Assembly (NCBI RefSeq): GCF_024693525.1
Contig: NZ_JAILKR010000142.1
Location: 1 to 39,535, forward strand
Origin: Selenomonas sp.
Lineage (GTDB): Bacteria > Bacillota_C > Negativicutes > Selenomonadales > Selenomonadaceae
Length of the DNA: 39,535 nucleotides
Reading direction: 5' to 3'
The number at the start of each line of letters is the position of its first letter. Within the stretch, counting starts at the first letter, position 1. Shown piece after piece: positions 25,549-34,332 of the stretch. Position numbers and translations under genes: made by a program. The notes under the pieces are model-generated. The model ran no database searches. It worked only from the letters and a program-made list of their open reading frames with translations, and had not been told where the DNA came from.

Positions 25549-26754
25549 TTATGCATATTGACTCATAACTTCATCCAGAATCCCCATCACTTCATCTACC
25601 TGTTCCTTCGTGATAATAAGGGGCGGGATAAATCGGAGCACCTTGCCCGCTGTACAGTTGATGATTGCGCCTTTCTCCAAGCAGCCATTGACGATATCAC
25701 GGCCGTGTTCTGGGCCAGAAAGCTCCGCCCCCAGAATCAATCCGGTACCGCGTACCTCCTTAATTAAGGCTGGATATTTTTTCATCAACACTTCCAGCTT
25801 GCCCTTGAAGTAGTCACCGACCTCCTCAACCTGTTTGAGGAAATCTGCTTGAGGCACCGTTTCCAAAACCACATTAGCAGCGGCACACGCCAGCGGATTG
25901 CCGCCAAAAGTCGTACCGTGATCTCCCGGCTTAAAGGCTTTGGCAACTTCATCCGTAACGATAAAGGCACCGATAGGAACGCCACCGGCAAGACCTTTGG
26001 CCAGGGTGACAATATCCGGTTTGACGCCGTATTTCTCATAGGCGAAGAACTTACCGCTGCGACCGATACCAGCCTGGATTTCATCAAAAATCAGCAACGC
26101 TTGGTACTTATCGCAAAGGGCACGAACTTTCTTCAGATAGTCGCCGTCCGGCGTATGAACGCCACCTTCGCCCTGAATCGTCTCCAGCATGACAGCCGCC
26201 GTCTTGTCGCTCATCATGGCTTCCAATTCGTCGATGTCGTTATAATGAACATAATCAAATCCTTCCGGCAGCGGCCCCACCCCTTCGTGATAATGGGGCT
26301 GCCCGGTAGCGGTAAGGGTTGCAATAGTACGGCCATGGAAACTATCCCAAGCCGTAATAATCTGCGACTTGTCCGGGCTGATGTTATGCGCATATTTGCG
26401 GGCAATTTTAATAGCACCTTCATTGGCCTCAGCACCGGAATTGCCAAAAAAAGCTTTGCCTAGGCCACTCAATTTGACCAATTTGCTGGCAGCGTCTGCC
26501 TGCGGCTGGGTATAGTAGAGATTCGAACAATGAATCAGCTTGCCGGCCTGCTCAGCCACCGCCTGAACTAGCGGCTGATAATTATGCCCCAGGACATTGA
26601 CCGCAATGCCGCCCAGAAAATCGATATACTTCTTGCCATTGTTATCCCAGGCATATACCCCATTGCCGTGGTCGAGAACAATCTTATAGCGGTTAAAGAC
26701 CGGAAGATAATTATCCTTATCTTCCGAAAAAATAAGCTGATCAGTTTCTTTCAT
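25549..26754 (-). CDS. argD: Acetylornithine aminotransferase
   Basis: ArgD is a PLP enzyme that makes N-acetylornithine from the semialdehyde, with glutamate as amino donor. The 401-residue protein has the fold-I aminotransferase features FGNSGAEANEGAIKIAR (103-119), LIFDEIQAGIGRSG (221-234) and the PLP lysine Lys253 in TLAKGLAGG. The open frame runs 26 codons upstream, but ATG at 26754 with AAGGAG 9 bases before it gives the normal length and leaves 13 bases after argB. Confidence 0.96.
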   Translation of the reverse strand: MKETDQLIFSEDKDNYLPVFNRYKIVLDHGNGVYAWDNNGKKYIDFLGGIAVNVLGHNYQPLVQAVAEQAGKLIHCSNLYYTQPQADAASKLVKLSGLGKAFFGNSGAEANEGAIKIARKYAHNISPDKSQIITAWDSFHGRTIATLTATGQPHYHEGVGPLPEGFDYVHYNDIDELEAMMSDKTAAVMLETIQGEGGVHTPDGDYLKKVRALCDKYQALLIFDEIQAGIGRSGKFFAYEKYGVKPDIVTLAKGLAGGVPIGAFIVTDEVAKAFKPGDHGTTFGGNPLACAAANVVLETVPQADFLKQVEEVGDYFKGKLEVLMKKYPALIKEVRGTGLILGAELSGPEHGRDIVNGCLEKGAIINCTAGKVLRFIPPLIITKEQVDEVMGILDEVMSQYA

Positions 26755-26767
26755 AACAGTATTCTCC

Positions 26768-27658
26768 TTATCTGACAACCTGCGTGCCAATACCTTGCTC
26801 GGTAAATACCTCGAGGATAATGGAATGGTCAAGACGTCCGTCGATAATATGCGTTTTTCCAGCGCCTTTTTCCAACGCGGTGAGACATGCCTCTACCTTA
26901 GGAATCATGCCACCAGCAATGACCCCCTCCTTGATATACTGCCGTGCCTCCGGCAAATGCAGAGTAGATATAAACGTACTCTTATCATGGAAGTCCATAT
27001 AAATCCCTTCAATGTCTGTCAACAGCAGCAGTTTTTCTGCCTCGAGGGCCCCGGCAATCTCTGCAGCGACATAGTCCGCATTGATGTTGTAACTTTCGCC
27101 ATTCTCACCAACACCGATAGGGGCAATGATTGGCACATAGTCCTGATCCAAAAGGTCTTCGATGATTCCAGCATTGATTGCCGACACTTCTCCGACATAG
27201 CCAATGTCCACTTTTTTGGATTCTTCCCCTTCATAGACGGTAGCTAATTTCTTACGCGCCTGGATAAGCCCAGCATCCTTGCCGCTCAGGCCTACCGCCT
27301 TAACGCCGCGGCGGTTCAACAGATTGACAATCTCTGAGTTGACCTTGCCATCGAGAACCATCTCGGCAATCTCCACTGTTTCCTCATCAGTGACCCGCAA
27401 TCCCGCCACAAACGAAGACTGTTTGCCCACTTTCTTGAGGAATCCGGTAATTTCCGGACCGCCGCCATGAACAATGACCGGACGAATGCCGACGTACTTC
27501 ATCAAAGCCACATCCTGCATGACTTTTTCCTTCAAAACATCGTTAATCATGGCATTGCCGCCGTATTTTATCACAATCGTCTTGCCGTAAAACTCCTGGA
27601 TGTACGGGAGTGCTTCCACAAGGATTGCCGCCTTATCTTCTGGTTTAAACAAATCCAT
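26768..27658 (-). CDS. argB: Acetylglutamate kinase
   Basis: ArgB phosphorylates N-acetylglutamate and is often the enzyme inhibited by arginine. The 296-residue protein has the amino-acid-kinase KYGGNAM motif (about 33-39), VHGGGPEI (about 63-70) and a C-terminal GMIPKVEACLTAL segment. The extra N-terminal helix (residues 1-25, with EALPYIQEFYGK) is of the kind found in arginine-sensitive hexameric forms. It lies 20 bases after argJ. Confidence 0.96.
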   Translation of the reverse strand: MDLFKPEDKAAILVEALPYIQEFYGKTIVIKYGGNAMINDVLKEKVMQDVALMKYVGIRPVIVHGGGPEITGFLKKVGKQSSFVAGLRVTDEETVEIAEMVLDGKVNSEIVNLLNRRGVKAVGLSGKDAGLIQARKKLATVYEGEESKKVDIGYVGEVSAINAGIIEDLLDQDYVPIIAPIGVGENGESYNINADYVAAEIAGALEAEKLLLLTDIEGIYMDFHDKSTFISTLHLPEARQYIKEGVIAGGMIPKVEACLTALEKGAGKTHIIDGRLDHSIILEVFTEQGIGTQVVR

Positions 27659-27678
27659 TCATCCCCTTCGACATGCTA

Positions 27679-28890
27679 TCAGGTGTGATACTCCCCATTG
27701 ATTTTCACGTACTCATACGAGAAATCACAAGTCCATACCGTTGCCTCAGCCTCGCCATCGCCCATATCGATATCCACAACGATATCGTGAGCAGACATAA
27801 CCGCACGCAATTCCTCTTCGTCAAAGGCTGCGCCGACGCCATTTGCATAGACCGGAATCCCGCCGAATTTTACCACCGTTTTCTGCGGGTCCATAGGCAC
27901 ACCAGCATATCCTACAGCACAGATGACACGCCCCCAGTTCGGATCTTCCCCGAAGAACGCCGTCTTGACCAGCGGGCTCTTCGCAACGCTCATCGCAATA
28001 GTCTTGGCGTCGCCAAAGGACTTCGTCCCCTTGACATTGACCGTCAAGAATTTCGTTGCCCCCTCGCCATCAGCAGCAATGCGTTTCGCCAGCCCCTGAC
28101 AGATAGACTGCAGGGCATTCTTGAAAGTCTCGTAATCATCGCCTTCCGCCGTGATTTGCGCATTGCCAGCGGCACCATTTGCCAATACGATGCACATATC
28201 ATTGGTGCTCATATCGCCGTCAATCGAAATCATGTTAAAGGAGACTTCAACGATTTCCGACAGAGCCTTCTGCAACAATTTGCTATCAATAGCAGCATCC
28301 GTCGTAATAAAGCAGAGCATCGTTGCCATATTGGGCTGAATCATGCCCGAGCCTTTGGCAATGGCGCCAAAGCGGACTTCCTTGCCACCGATGGTAACCG
28401 TCGTTGCGCAAGCCTTCGAATAGGTGTCCGTCGTAATAATCGCATTGCCAGCTTTTTCACTGCCATTCTCATCCAACTCTGCCACTGCCTGCTGAAGTCC
28501 TTTTTCCATCTTATCCATCGGCAGGTTCACGCCGATGACACCTGTAGATGCAACAACCACATCATCCGCTGCACAGCCAAGTGCCTCGGCGGTAATTTTC
28601 TGCATAGCCAAGGCATCTTTCATGCCCTGCTCGCCCGTGCAGGCATTTGCACAGCCTGCGTTTGCCGCAATGGCATGAGCCGAACCGGTCTTTACCACGT
28701 CCCGGGATACAAATACCGGAGCGGCTGCCACCGCATTCTGGGTAAAGGTTCCCGCGATAGCCGCTTCCTTCTCCGTATAGATAACTGCCACATCCAGATT
28801 GCCGCTCTTCTTAATCCCAGCCTTAACACCAGCTGCCTTGAATCCCTTCGGGAACGTAACGCCAGCTTTTACATTTTTCTCTGAAAACAT
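27679..28890 (-). CDS. argJ: Ornithine acetyltransferase ArgJ
   Basis: ArgJ transfers the acetyl group from N-acetylornithine to glutamate, making the pathway cyclic; some forms also acetylate glutamate from acetyl-CoA. The 403-residue precursor cleaves itself before the nucleophile Thr116 in VVASTGVIGVNL into alpha and beta chains. The ANAGCANACTG oxyanion-side stretch is at about 76-86. Whether it is mono- or bifunctional cannot be told; no argA or argE is seen here. ATG at 28890 has AAAGGA upstream and follows argC by 18 bases. Confidence 0.97.
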   Translation of the reverse strand: MFSEKNVKAGVTFPKGFKAAGVKAGIKKSGNLDVAVIYTEKEAAIAGTFTQNAVAAAPVFVSRDVVKTGSAHAIAANAGCANACTGEQGMKDALAMQKITAEALGCAADDVVVASTGVIGVNLPMDKMEKGLQQAVAELDENGSEKAGNAIITTDTYSKACATTVTIGGKEVRFGAIAKGSGMIQPNMATMLCFITTDAAIDSKLLQKALSEIVEVSFNMISIDGDMSTNDMCIVLANGAAGNAQITAEGDDYETFKNALQSICQGLAKRIAADGEGATKFLTVNVKGTKSFGDAKTIAMSVAKSPLVKTAFFGEDPNWGRVICAVGYAGVPMDPQKTVVKFGGIPVYANGVGAAFDEEELRAVMSAHDIVVDIDMGDGEAEATVWTCDFSYEYVKINGEYHT

Positions 28891-28908
28891 AGTAACAAGT
28901 CCTTTCTA

Positions 28909-29943
28909 TCATGGATACATCGGAACAAAATCAAGTCCCGTATTTTCCTCAAAACCACAAGCGATATTAAAATTCTGCACCGCCTGCCCAGCAGCGCCTT
29001 TAACCAGATTGTCAATAACCGACAGGATGATTACACGGTTCGTCCGCTCATCAATGTGCCAGGCAATATCACAGAAATTCGACCCTCGGACATTTTTCGT
29101 TGAAGGATAGGCCCCTCGCCCCAGCAGACGAATAAAGTGTTCCTTGCCATATAGCTTTTCAAAGGCCGCATCCACCAGCTCCGGCGATACGCCTTCCTTC
29201 AAAGTTGCATAGCAGGTAGACAGGATGCCTCGGGACATCGGCACCAGATGCGGCGTAAAATTCAGCACCGCCGTCTCGCCGGAAAGTTCCGTAATGGCCT
29301 GTTCAATTTCCGGCGTATGTCGGTGTTTTGCCACATTATACGCACGGAAATTATCATAGAGTTCCGGGAAATGATTCGGCTGTTTTGCCGAACGTCCAGC
29401 GCCTGATACCCCCGATTTCGCATCGACGATAATGGTATTCACATCAATCAAGTGCTGTTTAGCCAGCGGCGCCAGCGCGAGGATACTAGCTGTCGTGAAG
29501 CAGCCTGCGTTGCCGATTATCTTTGCATCGCGGATATCTTCCCGATAAAGTTCTGCCAAGCCATAGACCCGAACCGCATCCTTATGGGTATGCGGCACAT
29601 GATACCAAGCTTCATAAACCGATGTATCCGCGAATCGGTAGTCCGCACCCAAATCGATGATACGTACCGGTTTATCCGCCAGTGCCTTGCCTACTTCCAT
29701 CGCATGCCCATGCGGCAAGCCGATGAATACAAAATCACTGTCACTGCCAATAGCTTCGATATCCTTCATGCTTTCAAGCTTCATATCGTAAAGCCCGCGT
29801 AAGTGAGGATACAAATCACAAATATTCTCCCCCGTATGGCTTTCGGAAGTGATATGTACCACCTCAGCATCTGGATGCTGATAAAGAATGCGTAAAAGCT
29901 CGGCACCGGCATAGCCGGTAGCGCCTAAGACACTGACTTTCAT
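28909..29943 (-). CDS. argC: N-acetyl-gamma-glutamyl-phosphate reductase
   Basis: ArgC reduces acetylglutamyl phosphate to the semialdehyde with NADPH. The 344-residue enzyme has the nucleotide loop GATGYAG (7-13), the catalytic Cys148 in GNAGCFTT and the KHRHTPEI stretch near residue 209. It is the first gene of the arginine cluster, starting at ATG 29943 with AGGAGG upstream, about 94 bases downstream of the predicted transcription start. Confidence 0.97.
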   Translation of the reverse strand: MKVSVLGATGYAGAELLRILYQHPDAEVVHITSESHTGENICDLYPHLRGLYDMKLESMKDIEAIGSDSDFVFIGLPHGHAMEVGKALADKPVRIIDLGADYRFADTSVYEAWYHVPHTHKDAVRVYGLAELYREDIRDAKIIGNAGCFTTASILALAPLAKQHLIDVNTIIVDAKSGVSGAGRSAKQPNHFPELYDNFRAYNVAKHRHTPEIEQAITELSGETAVLNFTPHLVPMSRGILSTCYATLKEGVSPELVDAAFEKLYGKEHFIRLLGRGAYPSTKNVRGSNFCDIAWHIDERTNRVIILSVIDNLVKGAAGQAVQNFNIACGFEENTGLDFVPMYP

Positions 29944-30034
29944 TCTGTCTCCTCCTTTAATTTCTTAGAACTTTGTTCTGCTGGAATGGATACTGCAGTT
30001 CTATTGTACCGCCTTTTGCCGTACTCTGTAAATG

Positions 30035-30052
30035 ATGTTTATAATTATACAT
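30035..30052. promoter_or_regulatory. ARG-box-like dyad over the argC -10
   Basis: ATGTTTATAATTATACAT is an imperfect 18-base inverted repeat covering the -10 element. With the dyad at 30059 it makes a tandem pair separated by a few bases, the usual layout of ArgR operators. The match is moderate. Confidence 0.45.
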
Positions 30053-30073
30053 CTATCCTGCATATTATTGCAA
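30044..30073 (-). promoter_or_regulatory. Predicted argC promoter
   Basis: On the minus strand TTGCAA (30068-30073) is followed after 18 bases by a perfect TATAAT (30044-30049). Each element lies in one ARG-box-like dyad, so an arginine-loaded regulator would cover both. Confidence 0.65.
30059..30072. promoter_or_regulatory. ARG-box-like dyad over the argC -35
   Basis: TGCATATTATTGCA has TGCA at both ends around an AT-rich centre and the exact 14-base length of the ARG box core. It overlaps the -35 element and shares TGCATATTAT with the argF site. Confidence 0.5.
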
Positions 30074-30133
30074 GCATTTTTTCTAAAAGTATTTCTTTAT
30101 GCAAAAATTGATGGAGAAAAGACCGGCTAGTCG

Positions 30134-30142
30134 TGTTATAAT
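30134..30142 (+). promoter_or_regulatory. Extended -10 promoter of the transglycosylase gene
   Basis: TGTTATAAT is an extended -10 (TGn plus a perfect TATAAT at 30137-30142), 33 bases before the ATG. No good -35 is at normal spacing, which fits an extended -10 type. Confidence 0.55.
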
Positions 30143-30174
30143 AAGGAGCAATCCACCAAATAAAGGAGATTTCT

Positions 30175-31008
30175 ATGAAAAAAACAAAAAAACGAAGGTT
30201 AGCTATAAGCTTCCTCCGCTTCGTCTTTTTACTCATTTTGATATTTTTCCTCGCCTTTTTCTTAGCTGGCGGCACCTCGGTATTTTCGCCGAAGACCTGG
30301 CAGCACATCGGCGACTTTCTCCCCAAGGTTGAAGCTCAGCTTCCCGCCATTCAGCAAACCGATTCACGCGTTACTATCAGCACCTCGGATCGAATCAGCC
30401 GATTCTTCTTCATCAAACGGGCCGTCGATAGCCGTATTGACCATGACCACTACGTCAAGTTGCGCGATATTCCCGAATCGATGCAGCAAGCCATCGTTGC
30501 CGTAGAAGACACCCGCTTTTACAGCCATCACGGCTTTGATATCCAGGGAATCATGCGAGCCACACTGGTCAATATCCAATACGGTCAAATCGAAGAGGGC
30601 GCCAGCACCATCACCCAGCAGCTAGTCAAAAACCTTTTTCTTTCCAACGAACAGTCCTACGGACGCAAAGCAGAGGAACTGCTGTTGGCTCTTGACCTTG
30701 AAGCCAACTACAGCAAAGACGAAATCCTCGAACTCTACCTCAATACCATTTATTATGGTTCCAATTTTTACGGGATAGGGCCAGCAGCTGAAGGCTATTT
30801 CGGCAAAAAACCTTCGGCACTGCAGCTGCCGGAATCGGCCATGCTGGCAGGGCTCCCCAATGCGCCTTCCCTTTACTCCCCTTATGTCGACTTTCTCATG
30901 GCCAAGAAACGTCAATTCATCGTCATCGATGCCATGGAACACAACGGCTACATCGATGAAAGCACGGCGGCCTCCGCCAAAATCAAACCAATCTACCTAG
31001 CCCATTAA
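30175..31008 (+). CDS. Monofunctional peptidoglycan transglycosylase (GT51)
   Basis: This 277-residue membrane-anchored enzyme polymerises lipid II into glycan chains. A basic start and one membrane helix (about 10-32) are followed by a GT51 domain. Motif 1 is EDTRFYSHHGFD with the catalytic Glu111, motif 2 is GASTITQQLVKN (142-153), and the later KAEELLLALDLE and ILELYLNTIYYG motifs follow. It ends at the point where a class A penicillin-binding protein would continue into its transpeptidase domain, so it is a monofunctional (MtgA-like) form. It is read from ATG with AAGGAG at 6 bases, divergent from argC and convergent with the next gene through a shared terminator. It is one of the few plus-strand genes here. 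Confidence 0.94.
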   Translation: MKKTKKRRLAISFLRFVFLLILIFFLAFFLAGGTSVFSPKTWQHIGDFLPKVEAQLPAIQQTDSRVTISTSDRISRFFFIKRAVDSRIDHDHYVKLRDIPESMQQAIVAVEDTRFYSHHGFDIQGIMRATLVNIQYGQIEEGASTITQQLVKNLFLSNEQSYGRKAEELLLALDLEANYSKDEILELYLNTIYYGSNFYGIGPAAEGYFGKKPSALQLPESAMLAGLPNAPSLYSPYVDFLMAKKRQFIVIDAMEHNGYIDESTAASAKIKPIYLAH

Positions 31009-31041
31009 AAAAGACTTCCCGCACCGGGAAGTCTTTTTTAA
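31005..31041. terminator. Bidirectional terminator between convergent genes
   Basis: A 15-bp perfect stem (31007-31021 with 31025-31039) around a CAC loop has an A-run on one side and a T-run on the other, so it can end transcripts from both sides. It overlaps the stop codon of the transglycosylase gene. Confidence 0.9.
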
Positions 31042-31608
31042 TCATTTCTTTTTGATGCTGTTTTTGTACTGATCCGTAGCCGCCCGCTCGAAGTGCTTAT
31101 AGAACTGCTCGCACATGTTGTTATACGTAGCAACCGTATTGCCTTCGTTGCTGTTGGCACGAATCTCATAGGTGAACAAAAGCTCGTCGCTGCCTGCTTT
31201 ATAAACATCAAAGAAGAACGTCGTGCGGCTGCTGTTAGCCACGGTCAAAACAACGTATGCATCCGCATAGTTGCCGACATTTTCCTTGAAAACCTTGGCG
31301 GCCTGACGGCGATCCAAGGACTTGATATCAACATTCGATGCCGTTTTGATGTCAGCAGCTACCTTATCATAGGATACCACATAGCTATGGGATACCCGGC
31401 TGGCATCAAAGATAATCTGAGTCAGCATCGCCTTATCCGGCGACTGCGGATCAACCTGCTGATAACGTGGTGCAGCAACCGCCAGCCGTTTGATTGACGT
31501 GATATCGGCTCCATCCTGAACGGTCGTCTTATCCGCATTGGCAAAAGCTGCCTGGGTGCCAAACACCACCAGGCAAAGAACGATCAGCATCTGAACGATT
31601 TTCTTCAT
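31042..31608 (-). CDS. Exported protein of unknown function
   Basis: I do not recognise this 188-residue protein. A basic start, hydrophobic core and AFA motif (about residues 19-25) make a signal peptide with cleavage near Ala25, so it should reach the periplasm. The mature part is a mix of strands and helices: a conserved-looking RLAVAAPRYQQV stretch, a YADAYVVLTVANSSRTTFFFDVY core and a basic Lys-rich end. The layout faintly resembles small periplasmic proteins that handle TolB- or LpoB-like strands, but that is not firm. ATG at 31608 has GGAGGG; the frame extends 13 codons further without support. It is a single gene with its own terminator. Confidence 0.75.
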   Translation of the reverse strand: MKKIVQMLIVLCLVVFGTQAAFANADKTTVQDGADITSIKRLAVAAPRYQQVDPQSPDKAMLTQIIFDASRVSHSYVVSYDKVAADIKTASNVDIKSLDRRQAAKVFKENVGNYADAYVVLTVANSSRTTFFFDVYKAGSDELLFTYEIRANSNEGNTVATYNNMCEQFYKHFERAATDQYKNSIKKK

Positions 31609-31723
31609 GGACTTTCCCTCCATAATATAAAATGTTTGCGAATCCATCTCGCATCATTACTTATTCTACACTATTTTCGTCGAATCTTCCAGCAACTCAT
31701 GAAACTTTAATCCGATAAAGGGG

Positions 31724-32599
31724 TCATGAATTCGGGTAAATCCGCCGTTCCACCGCCTTGGCCGTCGGCGTCGTAGCCAATCCCCCTTCGCTGGTTTCAC
31801 GAAGCGATTTCGGCAACGCCTTGCCGATGCGATTCATGGCATCGATTACCTCATCCACAGGAATCACAGAACGGATTCCCGAAAGGGTCATATCCGCGGC
31901 CAGCATCGCCTCCACCACCGCAAAGCCATTGCGCTTGACGCAGGGCACCTCCACCAGCCCCGCCACGGGGTCACAAACCAGTCCCAACAGATTCTTAATG
32001 GAAAGCGCACAGGCATTGCCCACCATAGAAGGCGTACCGCCAGCCAGTTCCACCAGAGCCCCCGCAGCCATGCCAGCTGCCGTGCCGCACTCAGCCTGGC
32101 AGCCGCCCTCCGCACCAGCAATCGAAGCGTTCTGATCGACCACCATGCCAATACCAGCTGCCGTAAAGAGCGCTTTGATAACCACCTCATCGGAAAGGTT
32201 CCGTTCCTCCCGCGCGGCATAAAGCGCGGCTGGCACGATTCCACAGGACCCCGCCGTCGGACAGGCAACAATACGGCCCATGACCGCATTAACTTCACTG
32301 ATTCCCACCGCATAAGCTGCAGCCGCTAAAGCCTGGGGCCCCAGATAACCATTTTCTCTGCTCGCAAACAGCTGCTTCGAATCCCCTCCCGTAAGCCCGC
32401 TTACGGAATGCTCGGTATTCTTGATCCCGCGTTCAATCGAAGCCTGCATAACCGTCCAATTCTGCTTCATCCCATCGAAAATTGCCTCCCGGGACCGTTG
32501 GCTGACATGCATCTCCCGGGCAATGACGATTTCATGAATCGGCAATTCCTTCTCTTCGGCCATCGCGATGAGTTCCCCCATCGTATTGAAATTAATCAT
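31724..32599 (-). CDS. sdaAA: L-serine dehydratase, alpha subunit
   Basis: SdaAA and SdaAB together deaminate L-serine to pyruvate and ammonia with an oxygen-sensitive 4Fe-4S cluster. The 291-residue alpha subunit has the ligand-rich segments CPTAGSCG (Cys113, Cys119), GGCQAECGT (Cys167, Cys171), Cys209 and Cys220; three of these bind the cluster in this family. The two-subunit form is typical of Firmicutes, whereas E. coli has one fused chain. ATG at 32599 follows GGAAG and lies 20 bases after sdaAB. No clear terminator follows. Confidence 0.96.
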   Translation of the reverse strand: MINFNTMGELIAMAEEKELPIHEIVIAREMHVSQRSREAIFDGMKQNWTVMQASIERGIKNTEHSVSGLTGGDSKQLFASRENGYLGPQALAAAAYAVGISEVNAVMGRIVACPTAGSCGIVPAALYAAREERNLSDEVVIKALFTAAGIGMVVDQNASIAGAEGGCQAECGTAAGMAAGALVELAGGTPSMVGNACALSIKNLLGLVCDPVAGLVEVPCVKRNGFAVVEAMLAADMTLSGIRSVIPVDEVIDAMNRIGKALPKSLRETSEGGLATTPTAKAVERRIYPNS

Positions 32600-32619
32600 C
32601 GTAATCTTCCATCCTCACA

Positions 32620-33282
32620 TCAGATTGCCGGAATAGCAAAGGCATTTTCAACCTCATAAACCTCGCGGCACTCCTCCATCACATCATCAGCAGGCTGATC
32701 GTCCAGCTCCATAATCATCATAGCCGTCTCTCCACGATTCTGCCGGGACACGCGCATAAACGCAATATTTACCTCATAGCGGGACAAAATCCGGGTAACC
32801 TGCGTGATAACCCCAGGACGATCCCGATGAATCGTGATAAGCGCCGGATATTGGCCAGTGAGCTCTACTGAATAGCCATCGATATTCGTAATGAGGATAT
32901 TCCCTCCGCCCACCGACGCCCCGCGAACTCTCGCTACCCGGCCAGTATTTCCCACCAGATAAATAACTGCCGTATTGGGATGCGCCTCATCAAGATTCAC
33001 CGTCTGGAAACTATAGTCCAGCCCCTGCTCTTTGGCTATATTCAGTGCATCGCGGATACGCTCATCCTCAGGGGAAAAACCAAGAATCCCCGCAATCAGC
33101 GCCTTATCCGTACCATGCCCCCGATACGTCTGCGCAAAGGACCCATGCAGATTAATCTCCGCCTTCACCGCCGGCTCTCCCAAAATCTTACGAGCCATCA
33201 ATCCCAACCGCACGGCACCAGCTGTATGCGAACTTGACGGACCAATCATCACTGGCCCGACAATATCAAATACTCCATGCAT
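32620..33282 (-). CDS. sdaAB: L-serine dehydratase, beta subunit with ACT domain
   Basis: This 220-residue beta subunit has the GPSSSHTAGAVRLG motif (about residues 14-27), a serine-binding element of the family, and a C-terminal ACT domain (about 148-220) that can sense amino acids. It precedes sdaAA on the same strand. ATG at 33282 has GAGGTG upstream. The stretch to dapA is only 69 bases and is partly filled by a perfect hairpin, leaving little room for a separate promoter. Confidence 0.96.
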   Translation of the reverse strand: MHGVFDIVGPVMIGPSSSHTAGAVRLGLMARKILGEPAVKAEINLHGSFAQTYRGHGTDKALIAGILGFSPEDERIRDALNIAKEQGLDYSFQTVNLDEAHPNTAVIYLVGNTGRVARVRGASVGGGNILITNIDGYSVELTGQYPALITIHRDRPGVITQVTRILSRYEVNIAFMRVSRQNRGETAMMIMELDDQPADDVMEECREVYEVENAFAIPAI

Positions 33283-33303
33283 GAATTCATCACCTCGAAT
33301 GAC

Positions 33304-33331
33304 AAAGCCTTCCCCTGCAGGGGAAGGCTTT
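33304..33331. terminator. Perfect hairpin between dapA and sdaAB
   Basis: AAAGCCTTCCCC and its exact complement (33320-33331) form a 12-bp stem around TGCA. After the stem the minus strand reads TTTGTC, so the T-run is short and termination of dapA is likely only partial; the better T-rich tail faces the plus direction. Confidence 0.6.
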
Positions 33332-33351
33332 TATATTTATGCTTTTGCTTC

Positions 33352-34239
33352 TTATTTTATGAGGCCATGATTCTTGAGTGCTGCCTCAAGTTTTGCCTCA
33401 TTCTCCGGCTCCATCTCACAAAGCGGCATGCGCAGCGGGCCAGCATCATAGCCAAGCTTGCGCATCGCAACTTTAACCGGGATCGGGTTGACTTCACAGA
33501 ACAGTGCATCGATGAGATCCGTATAATCAATCTGCATCTTAGCTGCTTTTTCCGTATCTCCATCAAAGAACGCCTGGCACATATCGTGCGTTTCTTTCGG
33601 TGCCACATTGGAAAGGACCGAAATAACGCCCTGGCCACCGAGGGAAAGAATCGGCACAATCTGGTCATCGTTACCAGAATACAGCACCAAGTCATCCCCT
33701 ACAGCAGCTTTGAGTCGAAGAATCTTCGACAAATCACCATTTGCCTCTTTGACCGCTACGATATTCGGATGTTTCGAGAGCTTGACATAAGACTCTGTGG
33801 AAATGGCTACCCCCGTGCGGGATGGCACATCATAAAGAACGATTGGGATATTTACCGCATCAGCAATAGCCGTATAATGAGCCACCAAGCCCTTCTGCGT
33901 GCATTTGTTATAATACGGCGTAACCACCAGCAGGGCATCCGCACCAACTTCTTCTGCATACTTCGACAAAGCAATCGCATAGGACGTCTCGTTCGACCCC
34001 GTACCAGCAATAACCGGAATGCGGCCCTTTACCTGTTCTACCGCAAACTTGATAGCCGCCCGATGTTCAGCATCCGACATCGTAGCAGACTCTCCGGTCG
34101 TTCCCGTGATTACGATTGCATCCGTACCGCCCTTGATCTGGTCCTCGATAATGCGGCCCAGTTCCGGAAAATTGATACCGTCTTCCGTGTACGGAGTGAT
34201 AATTGCGACTGCAGCGCCCTTGAAAATTGGTTTCTTCAT
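33352..34239 (-). CDS. dapA: 4-hydroxy-tetrahydrodipicolinate synthase
   Basis: DapA condenses pyruvate with aspartate semialdehyde, the first committed step to diaminopimelate and lysine. The 295-residue TIM-barrel enzyme has TGTTGES (45-51), Tyr136 in LYDVPSRTG (135-143) and the Schiff-base Lys164 in VAVKEANGDL. The frame is open five codons upstream, but ATG at 34239 with GGGAGG at 7 bases gives the standard start. A near-consensus promoter lies 52 bases upstream. Confidence 0.96.
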   Translation of the reverse strand: MKKPIFKGAAVAIITPYTEDGINFPELGRIIEDQIKGGTDAIVITGTTGESATMSDAEHRAAIKFAVEQVKGRIPVIAGTGSNETSYAIALSKYAEEVGADALLVVTPYYNKCTQKGLVAHYTAIADAVNIPIVLYDVPSRTGVAISTESYVKLSKHPNIVAVKEANGDLSKILRLKAAVGDDLVLYSGNDDQIVPILSLGGQGVISVLSNVAPKETHDMCQAFFDGDTEKAAKMQIDYTDLIDALFCEVNPIPVKVAMRKLGYDAGPLRMPLCEMEPENEAKLEAALKNHGLIK

Positions 34240-34290
34240 GAAAAAGCCTCCCACATATGAGTCTCTATTTAGCTTTCAATCGTTCCTATC

Positions 34291-34319
34291 ATTATCCCAT
34301 GATATTTATGCAAAGTCAA
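34291..34319 (-). promoter_or_regulatory. Predicted dapA promoter
   Basis: On the minus strand TTGACT (34314-34319) is followed after 17 bases by GATAAT (34291-34296), five of six matches each. It is in the gap after the peptidase gene. Confidence 0.7.
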
Positions 34320-34332
34320 CGCATATAACCCG

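Noticed and set aside
27673..28884. 403-codon plus-strand frame opposite argJ
   Set aside because: Same length and phase as argJ on the other strand; a shadow frame.
29950..30034. Arginine-sensing leader or T-box before argC
   Set aside because: I saw only a weak imperfect stem in the leader and none of the conserved T-box elements.
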